Part shown: positions 27,386 to 36,586 of the stretch, in pieces
Position numbering within the stretch: the first letter of the stretch is position 1
Layout of the letters: every line of letters starts with the position of its first letter
DNA from: Tepidibacter thalassicus DSM 15285
GTDB lineage: Bacteria > Bacillota > Clostridia > Peptostreptococcales > Peptostreptococcaceae
Reading direction: 5' to 3'
Assembly: GCF_900129915.1 (NCBI RefSeq)
Contig: NZ_FQXH01000017.1
Coordinates: 1-46,543 of the forward strand
Length of the DNA: 46,543 nt
The notes under the pieces: generated by a model
What the model was told of the DNA's origin: nothing
The model's input: only the letters and a program-made list of their open reading frames with translations
The model's database searches: none
Program-made: the position numbers and the translations under genes

Positions 27386-28255
27386 ATGAAAGGGATAGTG
27401 TTGGCTGGAGGAAGTGGTACAAGGTTGTATCCTATAACAAAATCAATATCTAAACAGATAATTCCAATATACGATAAACCTATGATATATTATCCGATAT
27501 CTGTACTCATGCTTGCTGGAATAAGGGAGATATTGATAATTTCAACATCGAGAGATTTGCCGTTATATAGAGAGTTGTTGGGTGATGGTAGTAATTTGGG
27601 AATTTCTTTTAGTTATGAAGTTCAAATAGAACCTAGAGGACTTGCAGAGGCTTTTATAATAGGAGAGGAGTTTATAGGAACTGATAAAGTGGCTCTTGTT
27701 TTAGGGGATAATATTTTTTATGGTCAAAGATTTAGTGAAACACTTAAAAGGGCATCATCTCTTGAAGAAGGAGCTGTTATATTTGGATATTATGTCAAAA
27801 ATCCTAAGGCTTTTGGGGTAGTTGAATTTGATGCAGAGGGAAATGTTTTGTCTATAGAAGAAAAGCCTGAATTTCCAAAGTCTAATTATGCAGTTCCAGG
27901 ACTTTATTTTTACGACAATGATGTTGTGAAAATAGCTAAAAATGTGAAACCATCGGCTAGAGGAGAACTTGAGATAACAAGTGTAAATAATGAGTATTTA
28001 AAAAGAGGGAAACTCAGGGTAGAGTTGTTTGGTAGAGGAATGGCATGGCTTGATACAGGAACTCATAGTGGACTTTTAGAAGCCAGTAATTTTGTAGAAG
28101 CTGTTCAAAAAAGACAAGGGCTTTATATTGCATGTCTTGAAGAAATAGCTTATAGACTTGGGTATATAGATAAACAAAAATTATTAAAACTTGCTCAACC
28201 ACTTTTAAAAACGGATTATGGTAAGTACTTAGAGGATATAGCTAAAGGAATGTAG
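27386..28255 (+). CDS. rmlA: Glucose-1-phosphate thymidylyltransferase
   Basis: The product is 289 aa, full length. RmlA joins dTTP and glucose-1-phosphate to make dTDP-glucose, the first step of dTDP-L-rhamnose synthesis. The nucleotide-binding signature [17 protein letters not shown] lies at residues 8-24, followed by [28 protein letters not shown] holds the metal-binding Asp, [20 protein letters not shown] marks the sugar pocket, and the C-terminus with [11 protein letters not shown] is normal. The ribosome site is AGGAGG. It starts 25 bases after the ligase gene, and the other rhamnose genes follow in the order A, C, B, with D at the operon end. Confidence 0.97.
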   Translation: MKGIVLAGGSGTRLYPITKSISKQIIPIYDKPMIYYPISVLMLAGIREILIISTSRDLPLYRELLGDGSNLGISFSYEVQIEPRGLAEAFIIGEEFIGTDKVALVLGDNIFYGQRFSETLKRASSLEEGAVIFGYYVKNPKAFGVVEFDAEGNVLSIEEKPEFPKSNYAVPGLYFYDNDVVKIAKNVKPSARGELEITSVNNEYLKRGKLRVELFGRGMAWLDTGTHSGLLEASNFVEAVQKRQGLYIACLEEIAYRLGYIDKQKLLKLAQPLLKTDYGKYLEDIAKGM

Positions 28256-28265
28256 AGGTGATTTG

Positions 28266-28823
28266 ATGGGGAAATTTAAGTTTATAAAAACTAGTATTGA
28301 GGATTTGTATGTAATAGAGCCTAGGGTATTTGAAGATAATAGGGGATATTTTATGGAGAGTTATAATAAGAGGGATTTTTATGAAGCTGGAATTGATGTT
28401 GAGTTTGTTCAAGATAATGAGTCAAAGTCTAATAAGGGAGTTTTAAGAGGACTTCATTTTCAAACGAGAAATGTTCAAGGTAAGCTAGTCAGAGTAATTA
28501 AGGGCAAAGTGTTTGATGTAGCTGTTGATTTGAGAAGGGGTTCTTCTACATTTGGAAAATGGGAAGGGGTAATTTTATCAGAAGAAAATAAAAGACAGTT
28601 TTATATACCAAAGGGATTTGCCCATGGCTTTTTAGTTTTATCAGATGAAGCTGTATTCAATTATAAATGTACAGATTATTATGCTCCTGAATACGATTCT
28701 GGAGTGATTTGGAATGATCCAGATATAGGAATTAATTGGCCATTAGAATATGTAGAGCAAATTATTCTTTCGGAGAAAGATAAAAGACAAAAGAGATTAA
28801 GGGAAATTGATATACCATTTTGA
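28266..28823 (+). CDS. rmlC: dTDP-4-dehydrorhamnose 3,5-epimerase
   Basis: The product is 185 aa, a cupin-fold epimerase for the third step of dTDP-L-rhamnose synthesis. The start at ATG 28266 is preferred over the TTG one codon earlier because GAGGTG lies 5 bases before it. Family motifs are DNRGYFMESY, FVQDNESKSNKGVLRGLHFQ with the catalytic His, GKVFDVAVDLRRGSSTFG, and FYIPKGFAHGFLVLSD with the conserved Asp, followed by the acceptor Tyr region in Y(K)CTDYYAPEYDSG. It follows rmlA by 10 bases. Confidence 0.96.
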   Translation: MGKFKFIKTSIEDLYVIEPRVFEDNRGYFMESYNKRDFYEAGIDVEFVQDNESKSNKGVLRGLHFQTRNVQGKLVRVIKGKVFDVAVDLRRGSSTFGKWEGVILSEENKRQFYIPKGFAHGFLVLSDEAVFNYKCTDYYAPEYDSGVIWNDPDIGINWPLEYVEQIILSEKDKRQKRLREIDIPF

Positions 28824-28838
28824 GAAGGAGAGAAAAAA

Positions 28839-29882
28839 ATGAGAAATATATTGGTTACAGGTGGAGCTGGATTTATAGGTTCTAATTTTATTAGATACAT
28901 GATAAAAAAATACAGTGATTATAGAATAATCAATTTAGACCTTTTAACTTATGCTGGAAATTTAGAAAATTTAAATGGAATAGAAGGATATAAAAATTAT
29001 AGATTTATAAAAGGATCTATAACTGATAGAAGTTTAGTAGAGAAAATATTTAATGAAGAAAATATAGATTGTGTTGTAAATTTTGCAGCAGAATCTCATG
29101 TTGACAGAAGTATAGAATATCCAGAAATATTCGTAAAGACTAATGTTTTGGGAACACAGGTGCTTTTAGATGTAGCTAAAAAAAGTTGGGAAATAGGAAA
29201 AGAAAAAAAAGGTTATCCAGTGTATAAAGAAGGAGTAAAATACATTCAAATATCGACAGATGAAGTTTATGGGACATTGGGGAAAGAGGGTATGTTTAGT
29301 GAAAGTACACCACTTTCTCCTAATAGTCCTTATTCAGCATCTAAAGCTGGAGCTGATATGATAGTTAGAGCATATAGTGAAACTTTTAAATTACCAATAA
29401 ATATTACAAGATGTTCAAATAATTATGGACCGTATCAATTTCCTGAAAAATTAATACCTCTTATGATAATAAATTGTTTAAATGAAAGGGATTTACCTGT
29501 ATATGGAGATGGAATGCAAGTAAGAGATTGGCTTCATGTTAAAGATCATTGTAGAGCTATAGATGTTGTGCTTCATAAAGGTAAGATAGGAGAAGTTTAT
29601 AATATAGGAGGAAATAATGAAAAAACAAATATAGAAATAGTTAAAATAATAATTAAATCACTTGGAAAATCAGAAAAACTAATAAAGTACGTAGAAGATA
29701 GATTGGGACATGATAGAAGATATGCAATAGATAATACTAAAATAACTACAGAACTTGGATGGAAAGTAAAATACACTTTTGAACAAGGAATAAAGGAAAC
29801 TATACAGTGGTATTTAGATAATAAATATTGGTGGAAGAACATTCTTAAAAGGAGTGGGCGTAATAGTGTTTATCATATTTGA
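28839..29882 (+). CDS. rmlB: dTDP-glucose 4,6-dehydratase
   Basis: The product is 347 aa, an extended short-chain dehydrogenase that turns dTDP-glucose into the 4-keto-6-deoxy sugar. The NAD site is LVTGGAGFIGSNF at residues 5-17. FAAESHVDRS, STDEVYGTL with the Thr-Asp-Glu catalytic residues, and YSASKAGAD with the Tyr-Lys pair are present. CSNNYGPYQFPEKLIPLM and GDGMQVRDWLHVKDH complete the family pattern. AGAAGGAG precedes the start. Its last codons overlap the start of the next gene, the ABC transporter permease, by 17 bases, and its C-terminal tail (SGRNSVYHI) is unlike the usual end, which suggests that the overlap was created secondarily. Confidence 0.96.
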   Translation: MRNILVTGGAGFIGSNFIRYMIKKYSDYRIINLDLLTYAGNLENLNGIEGYKNYRFIKGSITDRSLVEKIFNEENIDCVVNFAAESHVDRSIEYPEIFVKTNVLGTQVLLDVAKKSWEIGKEKKGYPVYKEGVKYIQISTDEVYGTLGKEGMFSESTPLSPNSPYSASKAGADMIVRAYSETFKLPINITRCSNNYGPYQFPEKLIPLMIINCLNERDLPVYGDGMQVRDWLHVKDHCRAIDVVLHKGKIGEVYNIGGNNEKTNIEIVKIIIKSLGKSEKLIKYVEDRLGHDRRYAIDNTKITTELGWKVKYTFEQGIKETIQWYLDNKYWWKNILKRSGRNSVYHI

Positions 29883-30627
29883 ATTAGCTAAAAATGATTT
29901 TAAGGCAAAATATGCTGGTTCGTATTTAGGAGTAATATGGGGATTCATTCAACCTATTATTACTATATTAGTATTTTGGTTTGTATTTCAAGTTGGATTT
30001 AAAACTCCACCAATAGAAAAAGACATTCCTTTTATATTGTGGCTTGTATGCGGAATGATTCCGTGGTTTTTTTTCTCAGATGGTTTTGTGAATGCTACAA
30101 ATTGTCTGTTAGAATACAGTTATTTAGTTAAAAAAGTCGTTTTTAGAGTTAGTATACTTCCAATAGTAAAGATATTATCTTCTATTTTTGTACATTTGTT
30201 TTTTGTTGTATTCATTTTTATAATGTTTTTTTTATATGGAAATAAATTAAGTATATATAATATACAAGTGTTTTATTATTCTTTTTCTATTGTGATTTTA
30301 CTTTTAGGTTTATCTTTTATAACATCTTCTATTAATGTTTTTTTGAAAGATACAGTTCAGATAGTTTCTATAATTATTCAATTTGGATTTTGGTTAACTC
30401 CTATTTTTTGGTCATATAAGAATATACCTGTTAAGTATGTTAAATTTTTTAAATTAAATCCAATGTACTATATAGTGCAAGGATATAGAGATGCGTTTAT
30501 AAATCATGTATGGTTTTGGGAAAGGTACAATCAAACTATTTATTTTTGGTGTTTGTCAATTTTGATACTTACAGTAGGTGTATTTATATTTAAAAGATTA
30601 AGACCTCATTTTTCAGATGTATTATAA
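29866..30627 (+). CDS. wzm: ABC-2 type polysaccharide/S-layer glycan exporter permease
   Basis: The product is 253 aa. The start is set at GTG 29866, 12 bases after AAAAGGAG; a GTG at 29854 would touch that site. The cytoplasmic N-terminal stretch FELAKNDFKAKYAGSYLGVI, then WGFIQPIITILVFWFVFQ, is the hallmark of TagG/Wzm permeases. Six membrane helices are predicted. Together with the ATPase encoded next it should flip the finished lipid-linked glycan from the cytoplasmic to the outer face of the membrane. It overlaps rmlB by 17 bases, so the two are translationally coupled. Confidence 0.9.
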   Translation: MFIIFELAKNDFKAKYAGSYLGVIWGFIQPIITILVFWFVFQVGFKTPPIEKDIPFILWLVCGMIPWFFFSDGFVNATNCLLEYSYLVKKVVFRVSILPIVKILSSIFVHLFFVVFIFIMFFLYGNKLSIYNIQVFYYSFSIVILLLGLSFITSSINVFLKDTVQIVSIIIQFGFWLTPIFWSYKNIPVKYVKFFKLNPMYYIVQGYRDAFINHVWFWERYNQTIYFWCLSILILTVGVFIFKRLRPHFSDVL

Positions 30628-30642
30628 ACATAGGAGGAAAAA

Positions 30643-31908
30643 ATGGAAGCGATAAAAGTTGAAAATTTAACTAAAATATATAAGTTATATGATAAACCGA
30701 TAGATAGATTAAAAGAATCATTGAGTTTTATAAAAAAAAGTTATCACAGGGATTTTTATGCGTTAAATAATGTTTCTTTTGCAGTTAAAAAGGGAGAAAC
30801 GGTTGGAATAATAGGAAAAAATGGATCTGGAAAGTCTACACTGTTAAAAATAATTACAGGGGTTTTATCTCCTACATTGGGAAGCGTGAAATCAAGCGGA
30901 AAAATATCAGCACTTCTTGAATTAGGTGCAGGATTTAATCCAGAATACACGGGGATAGAGAATATATATCTAAATGGAACTATGATGGGATATAAAAGAG
31001 ATGAAATAGACGAAAAATTGGATTCAATTCTTGAATTTGCAGATATAGGAGAATTTATATATCATCCAGTAAAGACGTATTCTAGTGGTATGTTTGTAAG
31101 GCTTGCTTTTGCAGTAGCTATTAATGTAGATCCGGATATTTTAATAGTAGACGAAGCTTTATCTGTTGGAGATATTTTTTTTCAATCAAAGTGTTATAAG
31201 AAATTTGATGAATTTAAAAATAAAGGAAAAACTATATTGTTTGTAACTCATGATGTTGGAAGTATTATTAAATACTGTGATAGAGCTATAGTATTAAATG
31301 ATGGAATTTTAGTAGAAGAAGGTTTGCCGTCTGAAATGGTAGACGTATATAAAAAAATACTTGTTAATTTGTATTCTAAAGAAGATGTAGAGGAAAAAGT
31401 ACTAAGTGATAGTGTAGATACAAAAGTGGATTGGAAGAAAAGTTTAAATATAAATCCTAATTATTTAGATTATGGAAATAAAAATGCTGAAATAATTGAT
31501 TTTGGAGTATTTGATGATAAAAATAATTTAACTAATACTATTACAAAGGGGAAAGAGTTTAAATTGGTGTTTAAAGTTAAATTTAATGAAAGTATAAAAG
31601 ATCCTATTTTTGCATTTACTATTAAAGATTTTAAAGGAACTGAAATAACAGGGACAAATACTATGCTTGAGCATATAGATACAGGATATGTTAAAAGAGG
31701 GAAATTAGTAAAAGTAGTATTTAGACAAATTGTAACTCTTCAAGGTGGAGATTATTTGATTTCGCTTGGGTGTACTGGTTTTGAAAGTAATAATCTCGTT
31801 GTTTATCACAGATTGTATGATGTGTTTAATATTCATATAGTATCAGAAAAAAATAGTGTTGGTTTTTTTGATTTGAATTCAAAAATAGATATTAAATATT
31901 TGAATTAA
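30643..31908 (+). CDS. wzt: ABC glycan exporter ATPase with C-terminal carbohydrate-binding domain
   Basis: The product is 421 aa. The ATPase half (1-~235) has IGKNGSGKSTLLKI (Walker A), ELGAGFNPEYTGIENIYLNG (the TagH/Wzt-type Q-loop region), YSSGMFVRLAFAVA (signature) and ILIVDEALSVGD (Walker B). Residues ~250-421 form a beta-rich Wzt_C-like domain (DFGVFDDKNNLTNTITKG, then FAFTIKDFKGTEITGTNT). In E. coli O9a this domain reads the capped non-reducing end of the glycan and allows export only of finished chains. Its presence here, followed at once by a methyltransferase and a kinase-like protein, supports the same cap-recognition design. AGGAGG lies before the start. Confidence 0.93.
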   Translation: MEAIKVENLTKIYKLYDKPIDRLKESLSFIKKSYHRDFYALNNVSFAVKKGETVGIIGKNGSGKSTLLKIITGVLSPTLGSVKSSGKISALLELGAGFNPEYTGIENIYLNGTMMGYKRDEIDEKLDSILEFADIGEFIYHPVKTYSSGMFVRLAFAVAINVDPDILIVDEALSVGDIFFQSKCYKKFDEFKNKGKTILFVTHDVGSIIKYCDRAIVLNDGILVEEGLPSEMVDVYKKILVNLYSKEDVEEKVLSDSVDTKVDWKKSLNINPNYLDYGNKNAEIIDFGVFDDKNNLTNTITKGKEFKLVFKVKFNESIKDPIFAFTIKDFKGTEITGTNTMLEHIDTGYVKRGKLVKVVFRQIVTLQGGDYLISLGCTGFESNNLVVYHRLYDVFNIHIVSEKNSVGFFDLNSKIDIKYLN

Positions 31909-31921
31909 AAGGTGGATGGTT

Positions 31922-32827
31922 ATGTGTGAATTAATAGGGAATGTCAAATTAAATTTGAAATTTTATAAAGGAAAGGATTATTACAGTGATGGAGATATAG
32001 AAGATGAAATTTTGGAAATGGTGAAAAAATATGATAAATACGATGAATTGATATATAAGGATAATAGGTGGGCTGTACTGTATCATCTTTCAAAATTAAG
32101 AGAAAATATTATAGAATGGTATCCTTTCAAAGAGAATAGTGAAGTACTTGAAATAGGATCAGGATGTGGAGCTATAACGGGAGTTTTATGCGATAAATCG
32201 GGAAAAGTTACGTGTATTGAATTGTCTAAAAAAAGATCAACAATAAATGCATATAGAAATAGATATAGAGATAATCTTGAAATAATAGTTGGAAATTTGA
32301 ATGATGTTAAATTAGATAAAAAATTTGACTATATTACGTTAATAGGTGTTTTGGAGTATTCGAGATATTATACAAATACTACTAGTCCTTGTGAAGATTT
32401 TTTAAAAAATATAAAAAAATTTTTAAAAGAAGATGGAAAACTCATAATAGCGATAGAAAATAAATTTGGTCTTAAGTATTGGGCTGGGTGTAGAGAGGAT
32501 CATACTGGAAATTTTTTTGATAGTTTAGAAAATTATACAGGAACTAAAGATGTTATAACTTTTTCAAAAGAAGAATTAAAAAATATATTAAATACAGTGG
32601 GATTTAAAAATTTAGATTTTTACTATCCTATGCCGGATTATAAGTTTCCTAGTCAAATTTTTTCTGATAATAGATTACCGGGGGTAGGAGAATTGAGAAA
32701 TTTAGTGATAAATTATGATCAAGATAGATTGCTGTTATTTGATGAAGGGTTAGTATATGACAATATAATTGAGAATGGAAAATTTGATTTTTTCGCTAAT
32801 TCATTTTTGGTTTTTTGTGGTTTATAG
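31922..32827 (+). CDS. Class I SAM-dependent methyltransferase (glycan cap candidate)
   Basis: The product is 301 aa from the ATG at 31922, with AAAGGTGG 6 bases upstream; the ATG two codons earlier touches that site. Residues ~70-105 have the SAM-binding motif EVLEIGSGCGAITGVLCD, with the acidic motif II residue in VTCIELS. KKFDYITLIGVLEYSRYY is motif IV, and KFLKEDGKLIIAIENKFGLK follows. The segment AIENKFGLKYWAG is a typical phrase of methyltransferases found in surface-glycan clusters. Lying between wzt and a kinase-like coiled-coil gene, it could methylate the terminal sugar, as the methyltransferase part of WbdD or WsaE does. That role is inference. Confidence 0.85.
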   Translation: MCELIGNVKLNLKFYKGKDYYSDGDIEDEILEMVKKYDKYDELIYKDNRWAVLYHLSKLRENIIEWYPFKENSEVLEIGSGCGAITGVLCDKSGKVTCIELSKKRSTINAYRNRYRDNLEIIVGNLNDVKLDKKFDYITLIGVLEYSRYYTNTTSPCEDFLKNIKKFLKEDGKLIIAIENKFGLKYWAGCREDHTGNFFDSLENYTGTKDVITFSKEELKNILNTVGFKNLDFYYPMPDYKFPSQIFSDNRLPGVGELRNLVINYDQDRLLLFDEGLVYDNIIENGKFDFFANSFLVFCGL

Positions 32828-32842
32828 AAAGCGAGGATATTT

Positions 32843-34237
32843 ATGGATATTGTTTATGTTAAATACACTAGGGAGAGAATACCTCAATTTCAGATAAAGA
32901 CGATTATGTATAGAGAAAATGGGAAATATTTTGTAAAAAAAGAAGCTCTTTATGAAGAAGGAAAAGCTCATATAAGAAATATATATGATAATTATATAAA
33001 ATTAACTCAAAATTACAAAAATGTGTATATTTCAAAAGCTGAATTGAAGAACGATGAAATAATATTTGATTATGAATATGGGAATACTATTGATAAAATA
33101 TTGCTTAATTTGATTTTAAAGAAAGATAAAAGGGGGTTTTTAGAAAAATTAAATTGGTATAAGAATTTTGTTGAAAATTTAGAAGGAAAAAATTATATAA
33201 ATTTTAAATTTACAAATGAATTTTTGAATATATTTAGAGGTTGTGATAAATTAAGAGGATTAAAGTGTTTGAGAATATCTAATGTAGATTTGAGTTTTGA
33301 CAATTTGATAGTAGATGGTGAAAATTTGGTAAAGATAATAGATTACGAGTGGGTTTTTGATTTTCCAATACCTATAGATTTTTTGGTTTATAGATCTGTA
33401 ATTAATTTTTATTTTAGGCATATAAAATATACAGAAAAATTTGTAGATATTGATTTTATTTTTGATTCATTAGGTATAACTGGAGAATATATAAAAATAT
33501 ATGAATTGATGCTCAATAGATTTCACAGTTATGTTTTTGTCAAAGACAATGTTGATAATTATGTGTTTTACAGTAAATATTTAAAAAAATCTTATTTGAT
33601 AAATCAAAGTATAAATAGAGCTTATAATATGCAAGTTTTTGCAGATGATGGCAGTGGATTTTGTGAAGAAAAAAGTATAGTTAAGGAAATGGATTTAGAT
33701 AAAAATAGTTCTGTTAAATTTGAGTTTGATATTTCAAGTTTTAAATCAATAAAAAGTTTAAGAGTAGATCCTATAAATACAAATTGTGTTGTATATATTA
33801 ATAAAATTGTCCTTGTCGATGAGAATTTGGTTGATGTAGAAACAGATGAATTTGTTACAAATGCAGAGTATATATTTGAAGGTAAATATGTATTTTTAAA
33901 CGATGATCCTCAAATTATAATAGAAAATTTAGATTTAAAGAGATATGTCAAAATAGTAATTGATATAGATTTTTTAGATTTTGATTACAAAGTGAAACAG
34001 TATATGATGAATTTATATGATAGTTTAAAAAATAGTTTAAAAGATAATAAAGAGTTAAAACAGAAAAGAATGGAAATTGAGCAATTGAAAAGGCAGTTAG
34101 AGGAAAAAAATAGGGAAATTTATAAAAAGAACATTTATATTAAATCTATCGAAAATGAGTTGAATTTACTGTATAATTCATTGTCTTGGAAAATAACTGA
34201 ACCGTTTAGGAAATTAAAATCTAAATTGAAAATTTAA
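32843..34237 (+). CDS. Kinase-like (APH-fold) protein with beta domain and C-terminal coiled coil
   Basis: The product is 464 aa. Residues ~1-240 look like an aminoglycoside-phosphotransferase/protein-kinase fold: VDLSFDNLIVDGENLVKIID, then YEWVFDFPIPIDFLVYR, with a catalytic-loop-like D149...N154 and a metal-binding-like D167. The usual His before the catalytic Asp is Asn here. Residues ~270-375 are beta-rich (DSSVKFEFDISSFKSI-type, carbohydrate-binding-like). Residues ~386-445 are a coiled coil (KQKRMEIEQLKRQLEEKNRE), ending in LYNSLSWKITEPFRKL, a tail common in glycan-cluster proteins. With the methyltransferase upstream it resembles WbdD of E. coli O9a, where methyltransferase, kinase and coiled-coil ruler form one chain. 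Whether it is catalytic is uncertain. Confidence 0.65.
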   Translation: MDIVYVKYTRERIPQFQIKTIMYRENGKYFVKKEALYEEGKAHIRNIYDNYIKLTQNYKNVYISKAELKNDEIIFDYEYGNTIDKILLNLILKKDKRGFLEKLNWYKNFVENLEGKNYINFKFTNEFLNIFRGCDKLRGLKCLRISNVDLSFDNLIVDGENLVKIIDYEWVFDFPIPIDFLVYRSVINFYFRHIKYTEKFVDIDFIFDSLGITGEYIKIYELMLNRFHSYVFVKDNVDNYVFYSKYLKKSYLINQSINRAYNMQVFADDGSGFCEEKSIVKEMDLDKNSSVKFEFDISSFKSIKSLRVDPINTNCVVYINKIVLVDENLVDVETDEFVTNAEYIFEGKYVFLNDDPQIIIENLDLKRYVKIVIDIDFLDFDYKVKQYMMNLYDSLKNSLKDNKELKQKRMEIEQLKRQLEEKNREIYKKNIYIKSIENELNLLYNSLSWKITEPFRKLKSKLKI

Positions 34238-34244
34238 TGGAAGG

Positions 34245-35486
34245 GTGATTTTAATAGTAAAAGGTTATATAAGGAAGATAAAGAGAGTTATGGGTAATTT
34301 ATTTGATTTGAAATTTGGTGATTTAGATTTAAAAGACAGTTTTGCTGTTATAGTATCTCACTCGGATTATCTTAATTCAATGGGAGGAACAGAAAAGTAT
34401 ATATACGAACAAGTTCAATATTTAAGAAGCAAAAAAAATATAGATGTAATTCAAATATTTCCTTATAGTAGGAGGTTTTTTTTAGATAATAAAAAAACGT
34501 TTTATGGGGTTAATTTGAATGAACAATTTTTGGGTTATTATAGAGTGGAAGAAATCGTAAAAAAATTTTTGGGGAATAAAAAAATAATAGAGGGTTTATA
34601 TATACATCATTTAATGTATTGGCAGTATTTGGACTTTGATGTGCTGTTGATGAATTTAAAAAAACACGATGTAAAAATGGTTTATTATATGCATGATTTT
34701 TTTTCTTTTACTCCAAGTGTGTATAAGATATATCTATCTTATAATGTAAGAGAAGAACAGATATACAGTGTAGATCATAATTATGATATAGTAGATAGAC
34801 TTTCTAGTAAAGATGAGGTAATTTTATGGAGGAATAAGTTTGATTTTATTTTGTCTAATATGGAATTAATAGTAGTTCCATCTGTATATTTAAAAAATAT
34901 TGCTAAAAAAGTATTTCCAAATGAGGAGAAAAAAATTATAGATGTAGGACATTTGAAATTATTGAAAAAAGATCAAGTGAATAAAACTGTTAAAGAAAAA
35001 ATAAAGATAGCGTATTTAGGGTATAAGTCCAATTTTAAAGGGTGGAAAACTTGGCAAAAATTATATTTGGATAGAAATTTAAATTCTAAATACGAGTTTT
35101 TTCATATAGGGAGTGTTGAGAATTATTCACGAAATGTATCGTGTTATGGATATTCGTTTATAGAAGGTGGAATAGATGCAGCTGTAAAATTGTTGAATTC
35201 TAAGAATATAGATATTGTAATTTTGTGGTCGATAGTTCCTGAAAGTTATTCATATACATTACATGAGGCTATTGCAGCTGGAGTGCCTATTATAACTAAT
35301 AAAAGAAGTGGAAATATATATTATGTTGTACAGAGTTTAGGTTTTGAAGTGGGAATTGTTTTAAATGATGAGAAAGAGTTATATGAATTTTTGAATGATT
35401 ACAATAGAGTTAAGGATTTAGTAGAGATGAAAAGGTACAGATATGATTTAAAATTCAATGAAAATGTGAATGGAAAGTGGGAATGA
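34245..35486 (+). CDS. GT-B fold glycosyltransferase (GT4-like)
   Basis: The product is 413 aa. The N-terminal domain has SHSDYLNSMGGTEKYIYEQV, the usual Gly-Gly acceptor-side loop of GT4 enzymes, and VYYMHDFFSF. The C-terminal nucleotide-sugar domain carries KIAYLGYKSNFKGW and SYTLHEAIAAGVPIITN, matching the EX7E region in part (the first Glu is replaced by Ser/Tyr here). Likely role: addition of a sugar, perhaps rhamnose, to the growing lipid-linked glycan. The start is unsure: GTG 34245 overlaps the GGAAGGG site, and an ATG at 34290 is the alternative. It ends with ATGA, overlapping the next gene by 4 bases. Confidence 0.75.
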   Translation: MILIVKGYIRKIKRVMGNLFDLKFGDLDLKDSFAVIVSHSDYLNSMGGTEKYIYEQVQYLRSKKNIDVIQIFPYSRRFFLDNKKTFYGVNLNEQFLGYYRVEEIVKKFLGNKKIIEGLYIHHLMYWQYLDFDVLLMNLKKHDVKMVYYMHDFFSFTPSVYKIYLSYNVREEQIYSVDHNYDIVDRLSSKDEVILWRNKFDFILSNMELIVVPSVYLKNIAKKVFPNEEKKIIDVGHLKLLKKDQVNKTVKEKIKIAYLGYKSNFKGWKTWQKLYLDRNLNSKYEFFHIGSVENYSRNVSCYGYSFIEGGIDAAVKLLNSKNIDIVILWSIVPESYSYTLHEAIAAGVPIITNKRSGNIYYVVQSLGFEVGIVLNDEKELYEFLNDYNRVKDLVEMKRYRYDLKFNENVNGKWE

Positions 35487-36553
35487 TAATGATAATTTGT
35501 ACTTCGATTTGTTCTAATTATTTGCCTAAGGCCATGGTGTTGGCAAAGTCGATAAAGCAATACAATAATGCACGTGTATTGGTTTGTTTGACAGAGAAGG
35601 AAATTCCACAAGTTGCGAGGGATTTTGAATATTTTGATTATGTTGTTTTGTCGAGAGATTTAGGATTTGAGAATTTTGAAGGTTTTATATTTAAACATTC
35701 TATTGTTGAAGCAGCTACATCTGTAAAAGGGCAACTTTTTAAGTATATGTTTGATGAGTTTCAAGATGAAGAAAAATTTGTGTATTTAGATCCTGATATA
35801 AAAGTATACAGTGAATTGAGAGAATTATATGAAATTTTAGATGAAAATGAGATAGTTTTAACTCCACATCTTACAATACAAGAAGATAGTTTAGAGGCAG
35901 TGATGGACAATGAATTGTGTGCTTTGCAACATGGTGTATTTAATTTGGGTTTTTTAGCTGTTAGAAGGGGGAGTGAATCTAGAAAGTTTATAGATTGGTG
36001 GAGAAGTAGATTGAATATGTTTTGTTATGATGATATACCTAGGGGAATATTTACAGATCAGAGATGGATAGATTTAGCACCTTGTTTTTTTGATGTATGT
36101 ATTTTAAAGCATCCTGGTTATAATATTGCACCTTGGAATTTATCTAAGAGAAAAGTTAAAGAAGTTAAGAAATATGTTTATGAAGTAAATGGGATGCCTT
36201 TGAGATTTTTTCATTATTCGGGTTTTGATTCGGGAGCTAATGAAGCTATGATTAAAAAGTATGTGCCTAATAGAAATAATGCTATTTATAAGATGAGAGA
36301 TGAGTATGTTAGAGAGATGTTAGCCATGGGACAAAGAAAATTGGGAAGTATTAAATGGAGTTATGATTATTACAACTCAGGAGAAAAAATAGATAAGTTA
36401 GCTAGGTTGGCGTATAGGGATAATATAAGATTGCAATATAAATATAAAAATCCATTTAATGAAAGTAATAGTACTTTTATTAAGTATGTAAGGACAGGAA
36501 ATAAAATTAATACTAAGTTTTCTAAACTTGTTAGAAATTTTATAAAAAAATAA
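35483..36553 (+). CDS. GT-A fold glycosyltransferase
   Basis: The product is 356 aa. The start is set at the ATG overlapping the previous stop (ATGA), 5 bases after GGAAAG; two other starts nearby are possible. It opens with IICTSICSNYLPKAMVLAKS, a beta strand plus helix as in GT8-like enzymes. It has FVYLDPDIKVYSEL with a DxD metal site near residues 103-105. QHGVFNLGFLAVRRG, then FTDQRWIDLAPCFF and FFHYSGFD, form the acceptor side. These features match GT-A sugar transferases that appear in S-layer and O-antigen clusters, including the second domain of large rhamnan synthases. The exact sugar cannot be told. Confidence 0.75.
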   Translation: MIMIICTSICSNYLPKAMVLAKSIKQYNNARVLVCLTEKEIPQVARDFEYFDYVVLSRDLGFENFEGFIFKHSIVEAATSVKGQLFKYMFDEFQDEEKFVYLDPDIKVYSELRELYEILDENEIVLTPHLTIQEDSLEAVMDNELCALQHGVFNLGFLAVRRGSESRKFIDWWRSRLNMFCYDDIPRGIFTDQRWIDLAPCFFDVCILKHPGYNIAPWNLSKRKVKEVKKYVYEVNGMPLRFFHYSGFDSGANEAMIKKYVPNRNNAIYKMRDEYVREMLAMGQRKLGSIKWSYDYYNSGEKIDKLARLAYRDNIRLQYKYKNPFNESNSTFIKYVRTGNKINTKFSKLVRNFIKK

Positions 36554-36586
36554 TTTTGGATTTGAAATTTAATGGAAGGAATAATT

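Noticed and set aside
32843..34237. Glycosyltransferase
   Set aside because: The tail NSLSWKITEPFRKL is common among glycan-cluster transferases, but no GT-A or GT-B motif is visible and the N-terminal half fits a kinase-like fold better.
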